A DNA stretch of 7,378 bases from Acidobacteriota bacterium (lineage in GTDB: Bacteria > Acidobacteriota > Polarisedimenticolia > Gp22-AA2), in the NCBI GenBank assembly GCA_016177515.1, contig JACOUZ010000311.1, positions 1 through 7,378 on the forward strand, read 5' to 3'. The translations under genes were made by a program, and so were the position numbers. Position 1 is the stretch's first letter, and each line of letters opens with the position of its first letter. Below the pieces are notes generated by a model. It ran no database searches and was not told the origin of the DNA. It worked only from the letters and a program-made list of their open reading frames with translations. This document shows positions 1-5,662 of the stretch, piece by piece.

Positions 1-25
1 CCCCCCCCCCCCGCCCCCCCCCCCC
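1..25. repeat. Near-homopolymeric C tract at window edge
   Basis: Twelve C, one G (position 13), then twelve more C. The following sequence is GC-rich but of normal complexity. No coding or regulatory meaning is visible. A long C run at the very edge of a contig is most simply the complement of a poly-G read artefact from two-colour sequencing chemistry. A genuine homopolymer where assembly stopped is also possible. Confidence 0.8.
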
Positions 26-144
26 ACCTGCCGCTGGGTATGCCTCTCTCCGCCACCCGGGGGGCGGGCCCCCCATCGCTGTACCCGGGCGGGACGCAAG
101 AACCCTCCCGGACCCGTGCGCGGAGCGATCTCCAGAGGTGCGTC
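26..144. other. Non-coding stretch with two GC-rich hairpins
   Basis: No convincing gene: open frames crossing this stretch have no recognisable protein motifs, and they run through the inverted repeat and promoter downstream. Two potential stem-loops are visible. The first has six G (59-64) facing six C (69-74) across a 4-base loop. The second pairs 85-93 with 103-111 (nine positions, one mismatch) around a 9-base loop at 94-102. Neither is followed by a T run, so neither is a textbook intrinsic terminator. They could mark the 3' end of an upstream transcript or be by-products of high GC. The upstream gene itself is outside the window. Confidence 0.4.
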
Positions 145-265
145 GCGGGCCAGACCGGGCCGCCGCGGCGTGGCGATTTCGAGCCGCGCCATGCGCGAGA
201 GATGGACGCCGAAGCACCTGCGCGAGCGAGCATGAGCCACTACGCGGCGGCCCGGTCTGGCCCGC
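145..265. repeat. Long imperfect inverted repeat (30-nt arms, 61-nt centre)
   Basis: Positions 145-174 are the reverse complement of 236-265 at 28 of 30 positions. The outer 23 bases of each arm (145-167 and 243-265) match perfectly; the mismatches are at 168 and 169 of the left arm. The centre (175-235) contains a small hairpin (CGCGC at 185-189 with GCGCG at 193-197) and an 8-base direct repeat, TGCGCGAG, at 192-199 and 219-226. As RNA this would be a very stable stem; as DNA it could extrude a cruciform. The 121-base size and inverted-doublet form resemble REPIN/BIME or MITE-like elements, but no family is recognised. It ends 36 bases before the -35 element of the uppS promoter. Confidence 0.85.
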
Positions 266-301
266 CACTCGCATCGGGGGATGTCTCAGGCCGCGGCGTT
301 C

Positions 302-331
302 TTGCTCACTCCGTCCGGCGTGTGTTACGAT
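302..331 (+). promoter_or_regulatory. Sigma70-like promoter ahead of uppS
   Basis: A -35-like TTGCTC (302-307, three of six consensus positions) is followed by an 18-base spacer. Then comes TACGAT (326-331, four of six, with the key T, A and final T), preceded by TG at 323-324, which makes an extended -10. This is a relatively AT-rich spot in a very GC-rich region. Initiation would fall near 338, giving a leader of about 30 bases before the ATG at 368. Its position argues that the in-frame ATG at 281 is not the start of uppS. This is a pattern match only; the transcription start is not known. Confidence 0.5.
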
Positions 332-367
332 TCGACCTCATTCCGCGTGGGAGCGACGACCCCCGCC

Positions 368-1195
368 ATGCCCCATCCGGCAAGAGACTTTGAGGGATTC
401 ATCGCCAAGGGATCGCCCGAGGAGCGGCTGCTCTCGCTGATCGATTTCGCCCGCCTGCCCCGGCACATCGCCATCATCATGGACGGCAACGGGCGCTGGG
501 CCCGCATGCGCAGCCTGCCGCGCGTCGCCGGCCACCGGGCCGGCATCGCCGCGGTGCGGGACGTGGTCGAGACCTCCGCCCGGCTCGGCTGCCAGGTGCT
601 CACGCTGTACGCTTTTTCCCTCGAAAACTGGAAGCGGCCGCGCCCGGAGGTTGACATGCTCATGGACCTTCTGCGCGAGTATCTTCGGAAAGAGCTGCGC
701 ACTCTCCAGGAGAACAACATCGCCTTCAACGTCATCGGCCGGGTGGACGAGCTGAGCCCGGCCGTCCGGAGCGAGCTGCAGGGCGGCATGGAGGCCACGC
801 GCGGCAACACCGGGCTTCTGTTCAACATCGCCCTGTCCTACGGAGGCCGCGCCGAGATCGTGGACGCGGTCAACCGGATCCTGGCCGAGCGCGGCCGATC
901 CGGCGCCGCGCGCGCGCCGGTCGACGAGGCGAAGTTCGCGTCCTTCCTCTACACTGCCGGCCAGCCCGACCCCGATCTGCTGATCCGCACGTCCGGGGAG
1001 ATGCGCATCAGCAACTTCCTCCTCTGGCAGATCGCCTACGCCGAGATCTGGGTCACGGAAACGCTCTGGCCCGATTTCCGCAGGCGCGAGCTCCTGCAGG
1101 CTGTCATCGACTACCAGAAGCGGGATCGGCGCTACGGACGGGTCGGATCCGAGCCGGAGCCGGTCAGCCTTTCGCCCGGCAAGGTCACGGCCTGA
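368..1195 (+). CDS. uppS: Isoprenyl transferase (undecaprenyl diphosphate synthase)
   Basis: Cis-prenyltransferase that condenses isopentenyl diphosphate units onto farnesyl diphosphate to give undecaprenyl diphosphate, the lipid carrier for peptidoglycan and other surface polymers. It is cytosolic or membrane-associated. The 275-residue product contains the family signatures in order. MDGNGRWA has the catalytic Asp39. H56 follows, then S84 in the FSLENWKRP segment with N87, W88 and R90. RTSGEMRISNFLLWQ (207-221) has R207, R213 and S215, and E226 is the Mg-binding glutamate. Every one of these sits at the E. coli UppS number plus 13, so the active site is complete. The start at 368 is chosen because a promoter lies at 302-331 and residues upstream of it are unlike the family; an ATG at 281 and a GTG at 347 are in frame. 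The only Shine-Dalgarno candidate, GGGAG at 349-353, is rather distant (14 bases). First gene of the apparent operon, 28 bases before cdsA. Confidence 0.95.
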   Translation: MPHPARDFEGFIAKGSPEERLLSLIDFARLPRHIAIIMDGNGRWARMRSLPRVAGHRAGIAAVRDVVETSARLGCQVLTLYAFSLENWKRPRPEVDMLMDLLREYLRKELRTLQENNIAFNVIGRVDELSPAVRSELQGGMEATRGNTGLLFNIALSYGGRAEIVDAVNRILAERGRSGAARAPVDEAKFASFLYTAGQPDPDLLIRTSGEMRISNFLLWQIAYAEIWVTETLWPDFRRRELLQAVIDYQKRDRRYGRVGSEPEPVSLSPGKVTA

Positions 1196-1223
1196 CAGGC
1201 GTGAGAGCGTCCCCGGGTCCCGC

Positions 1224-2042
1224 ATGAAGCGCGTCCTTTCGGCGGCCGCCTTCCTCCCCGTCTTCTGGTTCATCGTCAAGAAGCTCGACCCCGGCGTCTA
1301 CGAGATCCTGATCGCCGCGGGTGCCCTCCTGGCCCTCCGCGAGCTGTACCGGCTCGCCTCCGCCCGCGGCCAGCGCTGCCACCGCCTCCTCGGGGCGGTG
1401 ATGGCCCTGCTGATCCTGGCCTCCTTCGTGTACGCCACGGTCGACATCCGCTACGCCCTGGCGTTCGGTCTCCTGGCGCTGCCGCTGGCGTCTCTCTGGC
1501 GCGGCGGCGAGTGGGGCCCGGCCTTGGCCGACACCGGCACGTCCTTCTTCGTCGCCACCTTCGTGGGCGTGCTGTTCGGGTATCTTATCGATCTGCGCAC
1601 CATGAACGACCTGCCGAAGGGGGAGGAGACCGGGTCCGACCTGGTCTTCCTGCTCTTCTTCGTGGTGTGGGGGAGCGACACGGCCGCGTACTGCGTCGGC
1701 CGCGCGCTCGGCCGCCGGCCGCTGGCTCCGCGCGTCAGCCCCAAGAAGACCGTCGAGGGGGCCGTGGGAGGGGTTCTCGGCGCTCTGGTCGCGGCCTTCG
1801 TGGCCCGCGCCTGGTTCATGCATCGGCTGGGCGTGGCCGACTGCCTGTTCCTGGGCCTGGCTCTGGGGACAATCGGCATTCTGGGCGACCTGGTGGAATC
1901 GATGCTCAAGCGGGGGGCCGGCCTGAAGGACAGCGCCTCCCTGGTCCCGGGCCACGGAGGGATCCTGGACAGGATGGACTCTCTCCTGTACGCCGGACCG
2001 GTCCTCTACTACTATTACCTCTTCGCCATGAGGGCGCACTGA
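1224..2042 (+). CDS. cdsA: Phosphatidate cytidylyltransferase (CDP-diglyceride synthase)
   Basis: Integral membrane enzyme that turns phosphatidic acid and CTP into CDP-diacylglycerol, the branch point for bacterial phospholipids. The 272-residue product is mostly hydrophobic, with a series of membrane segments. It carries the full CDS family signature at residues 226-252: S-x-L-K-R, then K235-D236, then PGHGGILDRMD ending at D252. Upstream are the conserved WGSDTAAY (149-156) and SPKKTVEG (172-179) segments. Length is close to the E. coli protein (about 285). No strong Shine-Dalgarno is visible before the ATG; the nearest purine run is GAGAG at 1203-1207. Translation may therefore rely on ribosomes arriving from uppS, which stops 28 bases earlier. 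The stop codon shares one base with the dxr start (TGATG, 2040-2044), a typical coupling arrangement. Confidence 0.96.
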   Translation: MKRVLSAAAFLPVFWFIVKKLDPGVYEILIAAGALLALRELYRLASARGQRCHRLLGAVMALLILASFVYATVDIRYALAFGLLALPLASLWRGGEWGPALADTGTSFFVATFVGVLFGYLIDLRTMNDLPKGEETGSDLVFLLFFVVWGSDTAAYCVGRALGRRPLAPRVSPKKTVEGAVGGVLGALVAAFVARAWFMHRLGVADCLFLGLALGTIGILGDLVESMLKRGAGLKDSASLVPGHGGILDRMDSLLYAGPVLYYYYLFAMRAH

Positions 2043-3220
2043 TGGCCCGGATCGCGCGGCGTGCCGTCTCGATTCTCGGATCGACCGGGTCGGTGGGGGT
2101 GCAGGCCCTCGACCTGATCGGGCGCTTCCCGGATCGGTTCGAGGTCGTGGCGCTGGCGGCCGGGCGGAACGCCGCGCTCCTGGCGGAGCAGATCGGGAAG
2201 CACCGTCCCCGCCTCGCGGCCCTCGGTGATGCGGACGGGGCGCGGGCGATCCAGCCAGCGGCGCGGCGGGCCGGTTGCGAAATCGTGACGGGGCCGAAGG
2301 GGCTCCTGGACGCGGCGGCGTTCCCGGCGGCGGATATCGTCGTGGCGGCCGTGGTGGGGGCGGCCGGGCTGCCGGCCACGTATCACGCCCTCCAGGCCGG
2401 CAAGAGGGTGGCCCTCGCCAACAAGGAAAGCCTGGTGATGGCGGGCCCGCTCCTGCAGCAGACGCTCCGGGAGTCGGGCGGCAGCCTGGTGCCGGTGGAC
2501 AGCGAGCACTCCGCGGTGCACCAGTGCCTGCGGGGCGGGTCGACGGACGGCGTGCGGCGCATTATCCTGACCGCGTCGGGCGGGCCGTTCCGGACCACCC
2601 CTCTCGATGAGCTGCGGACGGTGACTCCGGAACAGGCGCTCAGGCATCCGGTGTGGAACATGGGAAGAAAGATCAGCATCGACAGCGCGACCTTGATGAA
2701 CAAGGGTCTGGAGGTCATCGAGGCGCGCTGGCTGTTCGACCTTGAGGCGGACCGCCTGGAAGTTGTCCTGCACCCGCAGAGCATGGTGCATTCACTGGTC
2801 GAGATGGTGGACGGATCGGTTCTGTGCCAGATGGGCGTGCCCGACATGCGCGGGCCGATCCAGTACGCCCTCGGCTACCCGGATCGCTTCCAGGGGCCGG
2901 TGCCGGCGCCCGATCTCCCGGCCCTCGGGACCCTGGAGTTTCTCCCGGTGGATCGGCGGCGCTTCCCGTGTCTCGGCCTGGCCTACGCCGCCCTGCGGGC
3001 GGGGGGGACCGCGCCGGCGGCCTTGAACGCGGCCAACGAAGTCGCCGTGCACGCTTTTCTGGCGGGGCGCCTCGGCTTTCCGGGAATCCCGCGCGTGGTC
3101 GAGAAGGTCCTGGAGCGGCACCGCCCCGTTCCCGTGACCTCGCTCGCGGGCGTCCTGGAGGCGGACGCCTGGTCGCGGGGCGTGGCGGAGGAGATTCTGT
3201 TGCAGGGAGGTGAGCGTTGA
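2042..3220 (+). CDS. dxr: 1-deoxy-D-xylulose 5-phosphate reductoisomerase
   Basis: Second enzyme of the MEP pathway. It isomerises and reduces DXP with NADPH to 2-C-methyl-D-erythritol 4-phosphate and is the target of fosmidomycin. The 392-residue product starts with the NADPH-binding loop GSTGSVG (13-19). It then shows ANKESLV, the metal-binding DSEH (D153, E155), the flexible active-site loop HPVWNMG (202-208, H202 and W205), SIDSATLMNKGLE with the third metal ligand E224, and the C-terminal NAANEVAV segment. D153, E155 and E224 correspond to E. coli D150, E152 and E231, so the enzyme looks complete and of usual length. The ATG overlaps the cdsA stop by one base and is preceded by GAGGG at 2030-2034, with 7 bases between. 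Its product feeds the isopentenyl supply used by UppS in the same operon. Confidence 0.97.
   Translation: MARIARRAVSILGSTGSVGVQALDLIGRFPDRFEVVALAAGRNAALLAEQIGKHRPRLAALGDADGARAIQPAARRAGCEIVTGPKGLLDAAAFPAADIVVAAVVGAAGLPATYHALQAGKRVALANKESLVMAGPLLQQTLRESGGSLVPVDSEHSAVHQCLRGGSTDGVRRIILTASGGPFRTTPLDELRTVTPEQALRHPVWNMGRKISIDSATLMNKGLEVIEARWLFDLEADRLEVVLHPQSMVHSLVEMVDGSVLCQMGVPDMRGPIQYALGYPDRFQGPVPAPDLPALGTLEFLPVDRRRFPCLGLAYAALRAGGTAPAALNAANEVAVHAFLAGRLGFPGIPRVVEKVLERHRPVPVTSLAGVLEADAWSRGVAEEILLQGGER
3206..3213 (+). promoter_or_regulatory. Strong Shine-Dalgarno for rseP
   Basis: GGAGGTGA is an eight-base perfect complement of the common 3' end of bacterial 16S rRNA. It lies three bases before a TTG that overlaps the dxr stop codon (TTGA, 3217-3220). 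This site decides the rseP start: no other start in that frame is as well placed, and the nearby GTG at 3210 is in a different frame. A strong site paired with a weak start codon is a common compensation. Confidence 0.8.
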
Positions 3221-4539
3221 GCTGGCTTCTGTCGCACGTGAGCTGGATCTGGGAATTCGCCCTGCCGTTCGGGGTGGTCCTGGGCGTGGTGGTGCTGTTC
3301 CACGAATTCGGGCACTACCTGGTGGCCAAGTGGCTCGGGGTGACGGTCGAGATCTTCTCGGTCGGCTTCGGCCCGCGCCTCGCCGGCTTCAAGCGCGGCG
3401 GGACCGATTACCGTGTCTCCTGGGTGCCGCTCGGCGGCTACGTCAAGCTGAAGGGGGAGACCCCCGAGGAGGGCAACGCCCAGGATCCGGGCGATCTCCT
3501 GTCACGCTCGCGCTTCCAGCGCTTCCTGGTGTTCGTCATGGGTGCGGTGTTCAATCTGGTCACTGCCTACGTCCTGACCGTGGTGATCCTGATGACGGGA
3601 ACCCAGGAGCCGATCTACCCCGGACAACCGCCCGTGGTCGGGGAGATCGACCCCGATTCCCCGGCGGTGGAGGCGGGCATCCAGGCGGGCGACCGGATAC
3701 TCAGCGTGGGCGGCCAGCCGGTGGCCACCTGGAAGGACCTGGATCTGGCGATCCTGCTGAGCCCCGGCCAGACCCGGGAGGTCGTCCTGGAGCGTTCCGG
3801 CAAGCGCCTCGCCGTGTCGCTTCGAATCAACGCCGACGCCAGGAACAGCATCGGCATCCAGTCGCTCCTTCCGGCCACGGGGGTCATCGTGGGCGATGTG
3901 CAGCCCGGGCGTCCGGCGGCGGAGGCCGGCCTGAGGCGGGGCGATCGCATCGTCTCGATCGGGGACGTCGAGATGACCACCCTGTCGCGGGTGTTCAAGG
4001 CGATCCAGGGGTCCGCCGGCCAGCCGCTCCGGTTCGTCATCGAGCGCGACGGCCGGGCGTTCGAAAAGGTGATCGTGCCGGTGCGGGACGGGGACAAGGG
4101 GGTCATCGGCTTCGTGCCAACGCCTCCTATGACCACCCGGACGTACGGATTCCTCGAGGCCCTCGTCGGATCGTGGTCGAAAAACATCGAGGACGTCGCC
4201 GTGACCTTTCTGACCCTGAAGAAGCTGATCCTGCGCGAGCTGTCGATGCGGGCCTTCTCCGGGCCGATCGGGCTGTACCTTGCGTCGGGGGCGATGGCCC
4301 AGGAGGGGCTCGTCTATTTCCTGAAGTTCATCGCCTACGTCAGCCTGCAGCTCGGCATCATCAACCTGTTCCCGATCCCGCCCCTGGACGGGGGGCACGT
4401 GTTCACGCTGCTGATCGAGGGGACGATCCGCCGCGATCTGTCGGTCCAGCTCAAGGAGCGCGTCATGCAGGCGGGGCTGGTGCTGCTCCTTCTGTTCATG
4501 GCCTCCGTGATTTATCTCGACATCGCCAAGCTGTTCTAG
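3217..4539 (+). CDS. rseP: RIP metalloprotease RseP (site-2 protease family)
   Basis: Zinc intramembrane protease of the S2P/M50 family. In E. coli it cleaves anti-sigma factor RseA after DegS and also clears remnant signal peptides. The 440-residue product has a first membrane segment (about 14-36) holding HEFGH (29-33; zinc ligands H29 and H33, catalytic E30). A second segment (about 102-126) includes GAVFN. Two tandem PDZ domains follow (about 137-208 and 222-290), each with the A-G-x-x-x-G-D-R-I loop. A third segment (about 364-387) runs into N383-x-x-P386-x-P388-x-x-D391-G-G, with the third zinc ligand D391. A last segment spans about 418-436. All catalytic parts are present, and length is near E. 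coli RseP (450). Two PDZ domains favour a diderm host. The start is TTG, overlapping the dxr stop by 4 bases behind a strong Shine-Dalgarno. The substrate cannot be deduced, as no anti-sigma factor is in the window. Confidence 0.95.
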   Translation: MSWLLSHVSWIWEFALPFGVVLGVVVLFHEFGHYLVAKWLGVTVEIFSVGFGPRLAGFKRGGTDYRVSWVPLGGYVKLKGETPEEGNAQDPGDLLSRSRFQRFLVFVMGAVFNLVTAYVLTVVILMTGTQEPIYPGQPPVVGEIDPDSPAVEAGIQAGDRILSVGGQPVATWKDLDLAILLSPGQTREVVLERSGKRLAVSLRINADARNSIGIQSLLPATGVIVGDVQPGRPAAEAGLRRGDRIVSIGDVEMTTLSRVFKAIQGSAGQPLRFVIERDGRAFEKVIVPVRDGDKGVIGFVPTPPMTTRTYGFLEALVGSWSKNIEDVAVTFLTLKKLILRELSMRAFSGPIGLYLASGAMAQEGLVYFLKFIAYVSLQLGIINLFPIPPLDGGHVFTLLIEGTIRRDLSVQLKERVMQAGLVLLLLFMASVIYLDIAKLF

Positions 4540-4567
4540 GAACGATCCGGGAGCCGGGTCCGCGCGC

Positions 4568-5662
4568 ATGCCCACCGCCAGGAAAGACCACAAGGTCCTG
4601 TACACCCCGGGCCCCACCGAGGTTTCGCCGGAGATCCTGCGGGAGATGGCGCGTCCGGTCATCGGCCACCGCGGCGCCGAGATGCAGGAAATCATCCGCG
4701 ATCTCGTGCCGCGCCTGCGCCTCCTGTTCGGGACGCGCGCCGGCGACATCTTCCTGACCGCCTGCTCGGCCACGGGCCTGTGGGAGGCGGCGCTCCGGAA
4801 CTGCGTGGCCCGCCGCGCGCTGGTGCCGGTGTGCGGGGCCTTTTCCGAGCGCTTCTACGAGGTGGCCCTGGCCTGCGGCCTGGAGGCCGACCCGCTGCAC
4901 GTCGAGTGGGGCAGGGCGGTGCCGGCGCAGGCCGTCGCCGACATGCTGGCCACCGGCCGTTACGACGCCGTCGCCCTGGTGCACAACGAGACGTCGACCG
5001 GGGTCACCAACCCGCTTCCGGAGATCGCCGAGGCGGTGCGCCGCCAGGGGGACGTGGCGCTTTTGGTGGACGCCGTCTCGTCCCTGGGCGGGATCCCCGT
5101 CGAGGTGGACAGGAACGGCATCGATGTCTGCCTGGCTTCCGTGCAGAAGTGCCTGGCGCTGCCGCCGGGGTTCTCGGTGTGCTCCGTGTCGGCGAGGGCC
5201 CTCGAGCGCTCGGCGAGGCGGGTGGGGAAGGGGTACTACTTCGATTTCATCCGCCTGAAGGGGTTCTTCGATCGGAACATGCCGATGGCGACCCCGTCCA
5301 TCGGCCACATCTTCGCCCTGCAGACGCAGATGAAGCGCATCGAGGCGGAAGGGTTCGAGGCGCGCTACGCCCGGCACCGCGCCATGGGCGACCGGGCGCG
5401 CGCCTGGGCCGCCGGGCGCTTCGGTCTTTTCGCCGAGGAGAAGGCGCGCTCGAACACCGTCACCTGCTTTGCGAACACGCGCCGCATCGAGGTCGCCCGG
5501 TTCGTGTCGGCTGTGGCCGGCCGCGGCTACGGCGTCAGCAACGGCTACGGCCGGCTGAAGGAGCAGACGTTCCGCATCGGCCACATGGGGGATCACACGG
5601 TGCAGGGGCTCGAGGAGCTTCTGGGGGCGATGGACGGTGTGCTGCAGGAGATCGGAGCATGA
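4568..5662 (+). CDS. Class V aminotransferase (AGAT/serine-pyruvate type), probable phosphoserine aminotransferase
   Basis: PLP-dependent fold-type I enzyme of 364 residues, resembling the alanine-glyoxylate/serine-pyruvate aminotransferase group rather than SerC. Visible features: TPGPT (13-17) and GHR (33-35) near the N-terminus, a CSATG phosphate-cup segment (66-70), DAVSS with the PLP-ring aspartate D168, SVQK with the Schiff-base lysine K194 followed by LALPPG, and a late FRIGHMG with R336, the likely substrate carboxylate anchor. The stop overlaps the serA start by four bases (ATGA). This coupling is the main reason to infer that it makes phosphoserine from 3-phosphohydroxypyruvate and glutamate or another donor. 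Alternatives are serine-glyoxylate or alanine-glyoxylate transamination. It starts 28 bases after rseP; the nearest Shine-Dalgarno-like GGGAG (4549-4553) is 14 bases away. The family call is firm; the substrate is inferred from context. Confidence 0.88.
   Translation: MPTARKDHKVLYTPGPTEVSPEILREMARPVIGHRGAEMQEIIRDLVPRLRLLFGTRAGDIFLTACSATGLWEAALRNCVARRALVPVCGAFSERFYEVALACGLEADPLHVEWGRAVPAQAVADMLATGRYDAVALVHNETSTGVTNPLPEIAEAVRRQGDVALLVDAVSSLGGIPVEVDRNGIDVCLASVQKCLALPPGFSVCSVSARALERSARRVGKGYYFDFIRLKGFFDRNMPMATPSIGHIFALQTQMKRIEAEGFEARYARHRAMGDRARAWAAGRFGLFAEEKARSNTVTCFANTRRIEVARFVSAVAGRGYGVSNGYGRLKEQTFRIGHMGDHTVQGLEELLGAMDGVLQEIGA

Noticed and set aside
40..440. Open frames of 100-117 codons upstream of uppS
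   Set aside because: They run through the inverted repeat and promoter into the start of uppS, have arginine/proline-rich composition and no motif or Shine-Dalgarno support.
1511..2041. 177-residue N-terminal extension of dxr inside cdsA
   Set aside because: The extension is the out-of-frame reading of cdsA. DXR homology begins directly at the ATG at 2042, which has its own Shine-Dalgarno.
4495..4520. Possible promoter at the end of rseP (TTCATG with a TGATTTATC -10-like stretch)
   Set aside because: The -10-like hexamer matches consensus at only about three positions and the -35 is poor. It is AT-rich mainly because it codes for the last membrane helix.
3210..4757. 515-codon + strand frame starting at the GTG at 3210
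   Set aside because: It is the shifted frame over rseP. The real frame, starting at 3217, contains HEFGH, the PDZ domains and the NxxPxP...DGG motif.
3502..4773. 423-codon open frame on the - strand opposite rseP and the aminotransferase
   Set aside because: It crosses two clear genes antisense, has low-complexity composition and no recognisable motif.
4780..5658. 293-residue N-terminal extension of serA inside the aminotransferase
   Set aside because: It is an alternate-frame reading of the aminotransferase gene with G/R-rich sequence. SerA homology starts at the ATG at 5659.
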